Positions 17,694 through 27,456 of a stretch of 64,000 nucleotides of DNA are shown in pieces. The notes below the pieces were generated by a model. It saw only the letters and a list, made by a program, of their open reading frames with translations. It did not search any database and had not been told where the DNA came from. The DNA lies in the NCBI RefSeq assembly GCF_900104185.1, contig NZ_FNIZ01000004.1, forward strand, positions 124,001-188,000, given 5' to 3'. Numbering within the stretch: the first letter of the stretch is position 1; every line of letters begins with the position of its first letter. The DNA comes from Halobacillus aidingensis (GTDB lineage Bacteria; Bacillota; Bacilli; Bacillales; Halobacillaceae). The translations under genes were made by a program, and so were the position numbers.

Positions 17694-19250
17694 TCATTTC
17701 TGTTTTTCTTGAATATAGTTTGTCGGAGTCATCCCTGTATGTTTTTTGAAAACCTGTCCAAAATACCTCGGATTGTTACCAAAACCTACGGCTTCTGCGA
17801 TATTTGATATTTTCGCATGCTCTTCCTGGTTGATAAGATCGACAGCCTTTTCCATGCGGCGGTGAACGAGAAAGGTTGAGAAACGCTCTCCCTTTTCTTT
17901 TTTAAAAAGCTTCCCTAAGTAATCGGAATTCATATAAAGAACGTCTGATGCGATGGAGGATAGTGTGAGTTCCTCATCAGATAAGTGTTTTTCTACATAT
18001 TCAATCACACGGTTGATGATATTACTTTGCGTCTGCTTCGTCCGATCGTAGTGATGTTCAGCGATCTCAAAAGCAACCTTCTCCAAAAATTGCTTCAGCT
18101 CTTGGAACTTATCATATTCCTGGAATAGGAGGACTTGTTTGAAATAGTCATCCATTTTTTCACGATCCGCCTGACGAATGATGGACATGAACAATTCAAG
18201 GCAATGAGATTTTAGTAGGCTGACTTCATATTTCTCCTGCCATACTTCCTTAAAGAACTCTTCAAGATTTTGTTGGACAAGCGATTCATTTCCACTTCGT
18301 ATAGCAAAAATCAAATTTTCATGATCATATTGTAATTCTTTCATACCTGTATGGTCTTTCTTAATATCCTGCATCGTAATGATGCTTCCACCTGATACGT
18401 AAAAACGCTGGGTCAGACAGTAAAGGGTGTCATTATACAATTCCCTCAATTGGCTGATGCTTCCCAGGTCACTGATAGCGACTGTATACTCTTTCGGATA
18501 AAAATCAGAGAAAGACTGCTTGGCCGCTTTTATTTTTTCAATAATCCTGTCACGGGACTTCCGTTCGACCAAGATGACAATCTTATCCCCGATCGTAGTT
18601 TCAAGCGGGATGTGCTCCTCTCCCATCTCTTCAACCATTACTTTCTTTAAGGCCAGGACATGTTCGTATTCATAAGGAGGATCCATCTCTGCCACCACAA
18701 GATAAAATTCTTTTGAATCGGTGTCTATTTCAAAAAGACGGCTGTAATACTCCCAATCTTGCACCCCGTACTTTTTGTTTGTAATAAACTCCTTCAAGAA
18801 CTGCTCTTTCGCTTTTGGCATGACTTTCTTCAAATGATCCTGCATACTCTCGAGAAAAGCTTCTTTCTCTTCTTTTTCATTTAGGTCTGCAACCACTTCT
18901 TTTAATGATTTTTCAATTTTTTGTTCGTTGCTTGGCTTCAAAAGGTAATGTTTAACGTTACATTCCATTGCCGTTTTGGCAAATTCAAATTCATCATGAC
19001 CTGATAAGACAATAAACCGGATTTCAGGATGAATTTCGTGGACTTTCCTGATCAGCTGCACTCCATTAAGACCAGGCATTTTAATATCCGTAATGACGAT
19101 ATCCGGCTTTTGTTCCATAATCATATCGAAAGCCATCTGACCATGGTGGGCCTTCGACTCAAGCTTTGTGCCACAGGCCGCCCAATCAACGATCATGGCG
19201 ATTCCTTCAAGGATATTGATTTCATCATCGACCAATAGAACATTGTACAC
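17694..19250 (-). CDS. yesN: Response regulator, AraC-type output (YesN-like)
   Basis: Two-component regulator of 518 residues. The receiver domain (1-120) shows DD at residues 9-10, the phospho-acceptor Asp near 56 in DIVITDIKMPG, and Lys near 104 in YLLKP. A long middle region is followed by two AraC helix-turn-helix motifs at about 415-515 (VGFGNNPRYFGQVFKKHTGMTP). GTG at 19250 is the only good start, six bases after the kinase gene. In B. subtilis YesMN-type pairs sit beside rhamnogalacturonan genes; here the pair lies between the importer operon and the pectate lyase and probably activates one or both. Confidence 0.92.
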   Translation of the reverse strand: MYNVLLVDDEINILEGIAMIVDWAACGTKLESKAHHGQMAFDMIMEQKPDIVITDIKMPGLNGVQLIRKVHEIHPEIRFIVLSGHDEFEFAKTAMECNVKHYLLKPSNEQKIEKSLKEVVADLNEKEEKEAFLESMQDHLKKVMPKAKEQFLKEFITNKKYGVQDWEYYSRLFEIDTDSKEFYLVVAEMDPPYEYEHVLALKKVMVEEMGEEHIPLETTIGDKIVILVERKSRDRIIEKIKAAKQSFSDFYPKEYTVAISDLGSISQLRELYNDTLYCLTQRFYVSGGSIITMQDIKKDHTGMKELQYDHENLIFAIRSGNESLVQQNLEEFFKEVWQEKYEVSLLKSHCLELFMSIIRQADREKMDDYFKQVLLFQEYDKFQELKQFLEKVAFEIAEHHYDRTKQTQSNIINRVIEYVEKHLSDEELTLSSIASDVLYMNSDYLGKLFKKEKGERFSTFLVHRRMEKAVDLINQEEHAKISNIAEAVGFGNNPRYFGQVFKKHTGMTPTNYIQEKQK

Positions 19251-19256
19251 TTTCCC

Positions 19257-20972
19257 TCACCCCGTTATATAAGGTAATCGAATCCTTACTGTTGTTCCTC
19301 TGCCTACTTCACTTTCGATCGTAATCCCATACTCTTCTCCGAACATCATTTTGATCCTCTCATGAATGTTATTCAGACCGATCCCGGAGCTCTTCGATCG
19401 TACATCCCCCTGATAAATGCCATCAAGGAGACTCTTTTCAATCCCCGGACCATTGTCACTCACCTTAATTTCCAAGTTACCCTCGGTTTCAGAGATGTCC
19501 AAATGAATGCGGCACTCATCAATCATTTCTTCCAACCCGTGTTGAATCGCATTTTCGACAATAGGTTGGATGGATAGTTTTGGAATTTCCCCCATTTCAT
19601 AATCCTCTAAGTTCGAAAGTGTAAAATTCAACCTATGATCATACCTGTATTTTTGAATGGTGATGTAGTTGCGTACAATATCCAATTCTTCTTTAATTGT
19701 TATCATTGGATCCTTTTTGCTAATGATATTTCGCATCATATTTCCAAGGGCATCCGCCATAACCGATATTTTTTCCTGTTTCTGCATTTTCGCGAGCCAG
19801 TTGATGGAATCGAGCGTATTGTATAAAAAGTGGGGATTGATTTGCGCCTGGAGCGCTTTGTACTCTGTTTCTTGAATCATCAATTGTTTTGTATAATTTT
19901 CCTTGATGAGCTCATTGATTCGATTGAGCATCAACTGAAAATTGTCATGCAGTTCCCCTACTTCATCATTGTGATATTTGTTTTTAAGAGATTCACTGAA
20001 ATCTCCTTCCTCTACCCTTTTCATTTGTGAAGATAAGGCTTCCAGCGGCTTGGAGATGTTTTTAGCCGCCCGCTGGCTTAATAAAATGGTCAGCGACAGC
20101 ATCAGGACAAAGCAAATAATCATAATAATTTTTATCGCTGTTGTTTGCTTTTTCACGTCACCATAAGGTAGTAAATGATGATACGTCAGTTGAGAAAAAC
20201 CTGAGTGCGCATATGTCAGCAGGTATTCCTTCCCATCTATTGGAGTCGTCATGTAACCGCTGCCATTTCCTTCAACAGCAAAGTCTTTCATTTCCCAGTT
20301 GCTCGTATCACTTTGATAAAAGATTTCATGATTACTTGTAATGACCATTTCTTTATTGTCAGGTGAAAAATTGAGCGTTTCCTCGACAAAGGTGTCCATG
20401 TCAATCGAAATGATCAGGGTACCGATATTATTGAGGCTCAGGTTTTCTTTGCTCCTAATCGTCCGGGCGGCAGAAATCCCGTTCTTCCCTTCTATCTTCG
20501 TCCAAACGTTCGAGCCATTCGTTTCGGACAACACCCTTTTGATTTTCCCTTCATCATTCTCGAGAGATGTATCAAATCCTGTCGTATGCTTTTCGCCATG
20601 CAAATCGATGATCTGCATTGATGCTATGTACTTTCTTGTGGAGGCATAATGAAGCAATCGTTCCAACAGTCTGGTTTTTGTGTCATAAGACTCGAAACTG
20701 AAACGATTTTCATTGATTTTTTTTAAGTAATTCTGCACAAAAGTGTCCGTACTTACTTGAAATGAAAGCTCTTCAATCAAATTCAATTCCTTATCAACAA
20801 TTGATGAAGATAATTGAAGCATATCAGCCGACTCTTCATAAATCCTTTTTTCATACAACGAAGTGAAGTATTGAAAGGTAATCAGACCTAATATACCGAA
20901 AATCATCAATAACAAAAGAGAGACGGAGAATATTTTGTTTTTAATTCTGAAGTTGCTGTAAAATGGCTTCAA
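19257..20972 (-). CDS. yesM: Sensor histidine kinase (YesM-like)
   Basis: Membrane sensor kinase, 571 residues, partner of the YesN-like regulator. Membrane segment at about 12-33, an extracellular Cache-like sensor region (35-275), second membrane segment near 285, a HAMP domain, then a His_kinase domain with the phospho-acceptor QAQINPHFLYNTL (about residue 375) and HATPase_c with NAIQHG and DNGPGI. The start is TTG at 20972 behind GGGGGGACGG. The ligand is unknown; an oligogalacturonide-derived signal is the natural guess from context. Confidence 0.92.
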   Translation of the reverse strand: MKPFYSNFRIKNKIFSVSLLLLMIFGILGLITFQYFTSLYEKRIYEESADMLQLSSSIVDKELNLIEELSFQVSTDTFVQNYLKKINENRFSFESYDTKTRLLERLLHYASTRKYIASMQIIDLHGEKHTTGFDTSLENDEGKIKRVLSETNGSNVWTKIEGKNGISAARTIRSKENLSLNNIGTLIISIDMDTFVEETLNFSPDNKEMVITSNHEIFYQSDTSNWEMKDFAVEGNGSGYMTTPIDGKEYLLTYAHSGFSQLTYHHLLPYGDVKKQTTAIKIIMIICFVLMLSLTILLSQRAAKNISKPLEALSSQMKRVEEGDFSESLKNKYHNDEVGELHDNFQLMLNRINELIKENYTKQLMIQETEYKALQAQINPHFLYNTLDSINWLAKMQKQEKISVMADALGNMMRNIISKKDPMITIKEELDIVRNYITIQKYRYDHRLNFTLSNLEDYEMGEIPKLSIQPIVENAIQHGLEEMIDECRIHLDISETEGNLEIKVSDNGPGIEKSLLDGIYQGDVRSKSSGIGLNNIHERIKMMFGEEYGITIESEVGRGTTVRIRLPYITG

Positions 20973-21045
20973 ATCCGTCCCCCCTCTTGTTTTTTAACTC
21001 GAATTATATCACAATTCAGAAAAATATAAATGTAAAATACTTACA

Positions 21046-22365
21046 TCAGCTTGTTTTCCGTACCTGCTTTTCGCTTTTTCCCATCATCCGTAGAACAATA
21101 GTAGAAACGATAACAAGAGCGACCAATTCGCCTAACGACGCTGCTATGGAACCATTGACTCCGTTCAAGGAAGGGAAGAAGGTTACGAGTAAAGAGACGG
21201 TCACGATGACTGTAACGAGATTAAGAATTTGCGCAATGGCCATCCGTTTTGTTTTTCTATAAAGCATCAAATACCCGTTAAGGAAATCCACCCAGGGAAA
21301 AACCAATGTTTTAATAATAAAAAACTTCAGCACGACTATTGTCGTCAAAGCCAACTCTTCATTTGCGCCCATGACTTCCCCCATAAACCACATGCCTGCA
21401 GGTGTATAACACAAAAGGACCAGCGCAAGTGTAGGGAGAAGGCTGATAAAAATGATGAACCGGATGACTTTCTGCCTATTCACTTCATAAAGTTGAAGAA
21501 CAAGCTGATGGGTGTACATAAAGAAGCTCAAAAGCATTTGTGTAATACTGAAAGCCAGAGCAAATGACGCAATACCCATTTCAATGTTGTTCGTTTTCGC
21601 TAAAAAAACATAAATGACAGGTACTAAAATCGTTTGAATCACAAAATAAAAGACGAGCGGTACGTAAAACTTTGCAATCTCTCCATTGCGCAAATCCGTT
21701 CCTTTCTTACGATAAGAAAATTTCAGGATTCCATGCCCCTTCCAAACACTGATGATACATTCGATGAACATTCCGACAAGAAATAAAATCGCCCCGCTCA
21801 AACTCGTAATATAGTCAAAGTAGACAAATGAATAGGCGACGAGAAACATGATAATTAAGCGGATGACAACCATTATAGTGAGCCATTTCGTCTCCAAATG
21901 GTTGATGATCACTCCCTGATAGAGGCCGCGGATCCCTGAAAAAATGATCACAAATAAAATGATTGCAAACGTATCAGAGATGGTATCGACCATGTTGGCA
22001 TCAGCATTGAATAGGTTCATATAAACCCAATCCCCGAAGGATGTAAAAGCCATCGTCAAACTGAAGCCGATGATCAAGACCATTGGAACGATCATGAACA
22101 AAGAGAGAACCTTAAACGATTGGACATCCTTCACCAGGGCAGAGCACGTCTGTCTAAAGACGATGATGGGACGTTCGATGATTCCGAACAAGGCGAATGC
22201 AACAGCATAACAAGCGATAATGAAGGCTGCATTTTCACCTCGGCTGAGGGTCCCATTGATAATCACGTGGGTAATAGACGTCAAACTTGCGGAAAAGCCT
22301 AAAGGGATAAAAAAATTACTGAGCTGTCTATAGGACAAATGCCCTTCTGATGCCTTCAATGTCAT
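21046..22365 (-). CDS. MATE/MOP-superfamily-like membrane protein
   Basis: Integral membrane protein of 439 residues with about twelve hydrophobic segments. Features such as FFIPLGFSASLTSITHVIINGTLSR at the N-terminus resemble MATE exporters and polysaccharide flippases of the MOP superfamily, but I cannot place it in a subfamily. It lies after the pectate lyase gene beyond a terminator, and before the YesM-like kinase gene. The annotated ATG at 22365 has GAAGG directly against it; TTG at 22359 would give better spacing. Function in pectin use, if any, is unknown. Confidence 0.65.
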   Translation of the reverse strand: MTLKASEGHLSYRQLSNFFIPLGFSASLTSITHVIINGTLSRGENAAFIIACYAVAFALFGIIERPIIVFRQTCSALVKDVQSFKVLSLFMIVPMVLIIGFSLTMAFTSFGDWVYMNLFNADANMVDTISDTFAIILFVIIFSGIRGLYQGVIINHLETKWLTIMVVIRLIIMFLVAYSFVYFDYITSLSGAILFLVGMFIECIISVWKGHGILKFSYRKKGTDLRNGEIAKFYVPLVFYFVIQTILVPVIYVFLAKTNNIEMGIASFALAFSITQMLLSFFMYTHQLVLQLYEVNRQKVIRFIIFISLLPTLALVLLCYTPAGMWFMGEVMGANEELALTTIVVLKFFIIKTLVFPWVDFLNGYLMLYRKTKRMAIAQILNLVTVIVTVSLLVTFFPSLNGVNGSIAASLGELVALVIVSTIVLRMMGKSEKQVRKTS

Positions 22366-22411
22366 ACCTTCTTTCTTTTTATTACAAAAAAATCTTTATT
22401 CATAGAAAAAG

Positions 22412-22435
22412 AAGAAGAGGGCTCCCCCTCTTCTT
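22412..22435 (-). terminator. Terminator after the pectate lyase gene
   Basis: AAGAAGAGGG pairs perfectly with CCCTCTTCTT around a 4-base loop. It is followed on the minus strand by CTTTTTC, five bases beyond the stop of the lyase gene. Marks the end of the long uxaB-to-lyase operon. Confidence 0.85.
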
Positions 22436-22439
22436 TCTC

Positions 22440-25400
22440 TTATTTCACAAGGATTTTACTTTTTGCAGAGAATGACAGTCCAGATGTTAATTTTCCGCTC
22501 AACACGACTTCCTGCTCGCCTTTCTCAAGAATGGAAGCAAGCTCATTCCTTGAGAAATCGACGCGGTATTCCTTTTCTCCGTCCTTATCAAAATCTGCTA
22601 TCACCTTTTTCTTCTGCTTGTCCAATGGCTGCAATACACCGTTTACTTGGATCGAGTCCAGGTCGATGTTTTCTAAAGCAGCCCCTTCCTGGATGCTGAT
22701 ATAGACCGTCGCTTTCGGTCCCTTCTCATTTTTTGGAACTTTGCCTTTATGTTTTTTAATGACTGGAGGCGTCCATTCTGCAGTGGCCGTCAACTCGAAC
22801 TTCAGGAATTCTCCCCTGACCAACGTCCCATCTTCATTTCTTTCAAAAGGAAGAGGAGGCGTCAAACTCTTGAAGTTGCTCTCATCAAGCACCACACCTG
22901 ATTTATTTTTACTGACTTCACCATCAAAGAAGAAATTGTTATCCGCTTCATTTTCTTCAGGGTATTGATCCGCTGAAGCCTCCCCTTGGTGATAAGAAAT
23001 CAGTCCATCAACGATGAAGTCTTCTTCGATGTTCGCATATGTGGTTAAGGATACATTCCGTCCGCTGTTGCTGAATGATGTTGAGTTCTCTACAATCACA
23101 CCAGGATTACTGTTGCTTGTGATTCCATCCGCACCATTATCGAAAGCAAGACTCCCTTTTAATACATGAGGAACGTGGATCCCTTCTCCACCAAGCTTAA
23201 ATCCATTTTTGTCTCCGTCACCGACCGTGCCGTCAGTGAGCATTCCATTTTCATAAGCAATGCTATCTTCGATAAGCACAGCACCAATTGCGCCTGTGCC
23301 CGCTTTCGTGTAAAGATCCCATCCATCATCGATGTTGTGGTGAGCGACACACCCTCTGAATATGTTGTCTTCTCCAGACGTAAGTTTCGCTGCAAAACCA
23401 TCAGCATTGTTATCTGAAGGGTCACGGTTATCGAACGATTCACTGTTTAATATCAAGTTATCGGAAGGCCATTCCTCTTTAGCTGCCTCACTGTCTGTTC
23501 GGCTGATTTGAAGGCCTGTATCGCCATTTTCATAAAAGCGGCTGGCTTCGACAACGTTATGACTGCCGCCTACGACAAAGCCTTTCGTATTCCCAGCTGA
23601 TCTAGCTACATCAATTCCTTTCACATGCCAATAGTTGCCACTAAGCACAACACCTTCCGATTTTTTATCAAAATCGAGGACCGGTCGGGCTCCATCAGAT
23701 GCTAGTAAATATTTCATTTGAGACTCTGTACCATCATTGTATTTGGAAATTTCGAGCTTGGAATCTCTGACGTAATTTCCGTCTGCCAGGATAATCTTCT
23801 GCCCGGGTTGTACATATTCTACTGCCGTATCGAGATCAAGCGGTTTTTCTACAGTTCCATCTCCATCACTCTTTCCGTCCGGAGAGACATGAATGTTTCC
23901 TCCATCCCTGAACGTCCGGTTCATAACTGTAAAGTTCTGCACCTGGCGTTCATAATCAGTCAGGAATTGTGTGTCGTCTGGTAAAAACGTCAGGCTGAAG
24001 TTCGTAGCCGCATTCGTTTCTAACTCCGTTTCAATAGATAACCTTTCTCCAGCTGTGATGGATTCATTCTTAGAAATGACTTCATTCCCTTGTTTTACAC
24101 TTACTTCTCCATCCACATTGGACTCGAGAAGCAACTCATACATTTCTTCAGAAGTTTTGTCTCTTGATTCCACAGTAAACTCAGGCTCGACAGGTTCTTC
24201 CGGTGCTTCCACCTTTGGAGGATCTGTTTCCGCTGCTGTCACCGAATAATCGATGTTGCTTACTTCGATATCTGCTAAACGTGCGGTATAGAACCCAACA
24301 TAAACCTTGGAATCTTGGACATTCAATAGCTCAGGCTCAAAGAAAATAGCTTCTTCCCCATCATTCAGCTCTCCTGTATAGCCACTGTTCGTTTTAGAAA
24401 GTGTCAGGCGGTATTCCTGTGCAGGATGTGTATTGTCCGGACCAGGCTTTTCATTTTCGAGCATCACCTTTTGTACACCTTGACTGCCGGCACCATCCGG
24501 GGAATCCACCCCTGTACGAATGAAAAGTTGAGTGCCGTTGTCTTCACGTGTTCCGCCACTAAAACCTCCAATAGCAGCGATGTTTGAGGCAAAAACACTA
24601 GAATTATCATTTTCCCCAATCGCGTCACGTGCCATGATGCCAAACGACTCCTGCCCATCATGATTCGGTGTTTTCGCATACTCATTCACTTTGATATCTG
24701 CTGAAAGGGTGAAATTATCTTCTGCTGCATCAATTTCCGTATAGTAAAAGGTAATCCCGTCATGGTCACCGGTGATCTTCCCAGCCCCCGGTTCTGCGAC
24801 GATTCGTACTGTATCACCCATTTTTTCTATATAGTTTGTATCCTCACCCGTGGACTGGCCGAATTGAATCTCCTTCCAATCCACCTCTTCTTCATTTCTG
24901 ACCGTTACAGGGAAGTCTATTGGATCGATACTGTTATCACTCGGAATAATTTGTATCGTATATACGCCGGATTGCTCAGCATTGTATGCAGAATCATCCA
25001 CTTCATACATAGTTGGATCAAGGATCTCTTGATCGCCGTTGTCATACACTTTGGATATGGACAACCCTGAAGCATCAAACGGTTGTCCAGTCTCATAGGT
25101 TGTCTTCGGATATTCTGTCACCTCAACGCCCTGAAGCTCCTTTTCTTTGACATTCACAGGGAAAGAAGTTTCTGATCCCTTATAACTCAGCTCGACTTTT
25201 TTATCACCCGCTTCACTCGTATCAAGGTCAGATACTTCCATGTGTTCTTTCATGACTCGAACGGTTTCGCCATCTGTATAGGTGGCTTCTACAGACAAAC
25301 CATCCAAGTCCAACACTTCTCCTATGAAATACTGCGTTTTAGATGGAGGCTGTACAACGTTCAACGCTGTGACGTCTTCATCTTTCACCTCAATCTCAAA

Positions 25401-26555
25401 TTCGCTGGTCACGTCATCATTTTGATTTGACTGAATGGTCACGGTCTGAGTCCCGCTTTTGGTAAGCTGTGTACCATCCTCAATTTCCACTCCATCTATA
25501 AGAAGGGTGTACTGCTCTTCATTTAATGTCTCCTCTAAATATCCATCATCGTACACCCCTGTTACTTCCAACCCTTCCGGATCGAAAAAATCATCAACGT
25601 AATATTCCGTTTGAGCAGGGTAGTACAGGATAGACATGTCGGTCAATTGAAGTTCCCTGATTTGTAGGGGAATCGCCTTTTGGATTCCATTGTAACTGAC
25701 GATCAAATCGACTTGTCCAGCCTCAGTGCTGTCAAAACCGGTTACAATATAATCCTCCTCATCAAGGGCGATTGCATCTCCGTCCTCTTGGATTCCCTTT
25801 ACCTCCAGCCCCTCCAGCTGCAAATGTTCTCCGATTAAGTATTCTTTCTTCATAGCATCTGCGTTCACTTCAAGCTCTTTCACTTCTGCCGCCTTTTCTA
25901 TGTCCGTATCCTGGAATGTAATTGTCCCGTTTCTTGCTACAAACACCCCGAGATACAATTCTTCTTCAAATAAACCATCTATGGAAAATGTCTCCGATTG
26001 ACCATTGGATGTCACTTTGAATGTATCCCCTGACTTTTGGATCGACAGTTCATACGCTTCTCCCGGGCCTGGGGCGACATTCTCTGAAAATACATCCAGT
26101 TTTTCCAAGCCACCCTTGCTGTAGAAACCTCTCATCGCATCATCCAATGCACCTACAGCAACATAATTAGAAGCTTGTTTCCCACTATTTCCATCCTCAC
26201 CGACACCATCTCTCAACATTAACCCGAAGGCCCGTTGGCTGTCAGGACTGTATGCATCTGCATGTGCCGTTGTAGTCAGTTTGAAATTCGAATCTGCGGA
26301 TAGTTTTGTAGAATAATAGGAAAGGCCTACTTCGCTGCTGGCAATCTTCCCACCTGCAGCCTCAATCGTAACTGAACCATCCTCATTGAATTGAGGATCA
26401 GGGTTTTTATCCTCCCCTGTGTTCGAACCGAAAGCACGAAAACTCCACCCTTCCTCACCTGCTCCGACATCTGCAAAAACATGTGGTGGAAAAGCGGAGA
26501 ATAAAAGGACCAGAATCGTCATGACTACCCAACTTTTTCTATAAAAGTGCTGCAT
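22440..26555 (-). CDS. Secreted family 9 pectate lyase with Ig-like and duplicated binding domains
   Basis: Large extracellular enzyme, 1371 residues, with a signal peptide (1-28, cut near VFADVG). A laminin-G-like domain (about 35-220) is followed by four Ig-like repeats (about 225-555), each with a Y-x-x-G-x-x-x-D-x-x-G-L motif, a second copy of the first domain (about 558-775), a linker, and the PL9 beta-helix (about 884-1240). The lyase signature with DNRDPSDNNADGFAAK and DDGWDLYTKAG lies near residues 1040-1075; Lys and Asp there match the catalytic and calcium sites of Pel9A. The C-terminal ~120 residues are Ig-like. It makes unsaturated oligogalacturonides for the importer. Last gene of the uxaB operon. 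ATG follows AGGAGG. Confidence 0.9.
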   Translation of the reverse strand: MQHFYRKSWVVMTILVLLFSAFPPHVFADVGAGEEGWSFRAFGSNTGEDKNPDPQFNEDGSVTIEAAGGKIASSEVGLSYYSTKLSADSNFKLTTTAHADAYSPDSQRAFGLMLRDGVGEDGNSGKQASNYVAVGALDDAMRGFYSKGGLEKLDVFSENVAPGPGEAYELSIQKSGDTFKVTSNGQSETFSIDGLFEEELYLGVFVARNGTITFQDTDIEKAAEVKELEVNADAMKKEYLIGEHLQLEGLEVKGIQEDGDAIALDEEDYIVTGFDSTEAGQVDLIVSYNGIQKAIPLQIRELQLTDMSILYYPAQTEYYVDDFFDPEGLEVTGVYDDGYLEETLNEEQYTLLIDGVEIEDGTQLTKSGTQTVTIQSNQNDDVTSEFEIEVKDEDVTALNVVQPPSKTQYFIGEVLDLDGLSVEATYTDGETVRVMKEHMEVSDLDTSEAGDKKVELSYKGSETSFPVNVKEKELQGVEVTEYPKTTYETGQPFDASGLSISKVYDNGDQEILDPTMYEVDDSAYNAEQSGVYTIQIIPSDNSIDPIDFPVTVRNEEEVDWKEIQFGQSTGEDTNYIEKMGDTVRIVAEPGAGKITGDHDGITFYYTEIDAAEDNFTLSADIKVNEYAKTPNHDGQESFGIMARDAIGENDNSSVFASNIAAIGGFSGGTREDNGTQLFIRTGVDSPDGAGSQGVQKVMLENEKPGPDNTHPAQEYRLTLSKTNSGYTGELNDGEEAIFFEPELLNVQDSKVYVGFYTARLADIEVSNIDYSVTAAETDPPKVEAPEEPVEPEFTVESRDKTSEEMYELLLESNVDGEVSVKQGNEVISKNESITAGERLSIETELETNAATNFSLTFLPDDTQFLTDYERQVQNFTVMNRTFRDGGNIHVSPDGKSDGDGTVEKPLDLDTAVEYVQPGQKIILADGNYVRDSKLEISKYNDGTESQMKYLLASDGARPVLDFDKKSEGVVLSGNYWHVKGIDVARSAGNTKGFVVGGSHNVVEASRFYENGDTGLQISRTDSEAAKEEWPSDNLILNSESFDNRDPSDNNADGFAAKLTSGEDNIFRGCVAHHNIDDGWDLYTKAGTGAIGAVLIEDSIAYENGMLTDGTVGDGDKNGFKLGGEGIHVPHVLKGSLAFDNGADGITSNSNPGVIVENSTSFSNSGRNVSLTTYANIEEDFIVDGLISYHQGEASADQYPEENEADNNFFFDGEVSKNKSGVVLDESNFKSLTPPLPFERNEDGTLVRGEFLKFELTATAEWTPPVIKKHKGKVPKNEKGPKATVYISIQEGAALENIDLDSIQVNGVLQPLDKQKKKVIADFDKDGEKEYRVDFSRNELASILEKGEQEVVLSGKLTSGLSFSAKSKILVK

Positions 26556-26583
26556 GTCATTCCTCCTTATTTTTCGATGAAAC

Positions 26584-27444
26584 TCAATGGGACAAAACAG
26601 AACGGACGGATGCTTTTACTCGTGCTTCTTCTCTTACCTTCTCAATGTAGCTCTTCGCTTCTGTCATTTGATGCTCCTTAGCTTTTTCCATAATGATCTT
26701 CACTTGTGGTTTGTATTGCTCCAGCAAAGTCATATACAGTTCGTAATTCAAATCCCCTTTTCCAGGCACAACGGTTTCGATTTCTCCATCCTTGTTGATA
26801 ATCCTGTCCTTGGCGTGGGCGGCAATAATCCGGGAACCCAACAAATCAAAAGCTTCTTGGATGACTTCGTCTTGATGAGCGAAATTGTCTTTGTGCACAA
26901 GGTTTCCTGGATCTAAAACGACACCGATATGAGAGGATGGAACTTCATCAAGCATTCTCTTCAACGATGCTGCCGTTCCGATCAAGTGGTCGTTTGCCGG
27001 TTCGATTCCAATGTAGACACCCCATTTCTCCGCCTCTTCCACAAGCTCTTCAAGCGATGTTTTCAAAATAAGCCATTCATCACCTGTCAGTTTCTGCGTA
27101 TTCATCTTGCCGACTTCAGCTGCCACCATCGGAGCACCGAAAAACCGCGCGTGGCGAATGAGTTCTTTGAACCGTTCGATATTTTCCCTTCGAACGTTCA
27201 CATCTTCATGGAAAAAATGAAGGTAGCAGGCAAGCACGGAAATGGATACATTATGCTTGCTGAATACTTCCCTTACATCCTCCGCTAAACCGGGACTGAG
27301 CACACCGGGTTTACTGAAATCATAGTTATTGAACGCTTTCCATAACGCAAGCTGCACATGGGAAAATCCTTTGCCTCCCACTTTTGCGGCCAGTTCCTGA
27401 TACGACATTTTGCCGAATAAATGAGCCAACACCCCGACACTCAT
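26584..27444 (-). CDS. Sugar phosphate isomerase/epimerase-like TIM barrel
   Basis: Xylose-isomerase-like / AP endonuclease family 2 barrel, about 286 residues. Metal-site segments are visible: YIGIEPAN (Glu near 152), VVLDPGNL (Asp near 185), AAHAKDR (His near 218) and IIMEKAK (Glu near 258). ATG at 27444 has AGGAGG eight bases upstream. It lies between kdgK and the pectate lyase gene within the uxaB operon. The reaction is unknown; epimerisation of a uronate or keto-sugar is plausible but not shown by the sequence. Confidence 0.8.
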   Translation of the reverse strand: MSVGVLAHLFGKMSYQELAAKVGGKGFSHVQLALWKAFNNYDFSKPGVLSPGLAEDVREVFSKHNVSISVLACYLHFFHEDVNVRRENIERFKELIRHARFFGAPMVAAEVGKMNTQKLTGDEWLILKTSLEELVEEAEKWGVYIGIEPANDHLIGTAASLKRMLDEVPSSHIGVVLDPGNLVHKDNFAHQDEVIQEAFDLLGSRIIAAHAKDRIINKDGEIETVVPGKGDLNYELYMTLLEQYKPQVKIIMEKAKEHQMTEAKSYIEKVREEARVKASVRSVLSH

Positions 27445-27456
27445 CAAAATAACCTC

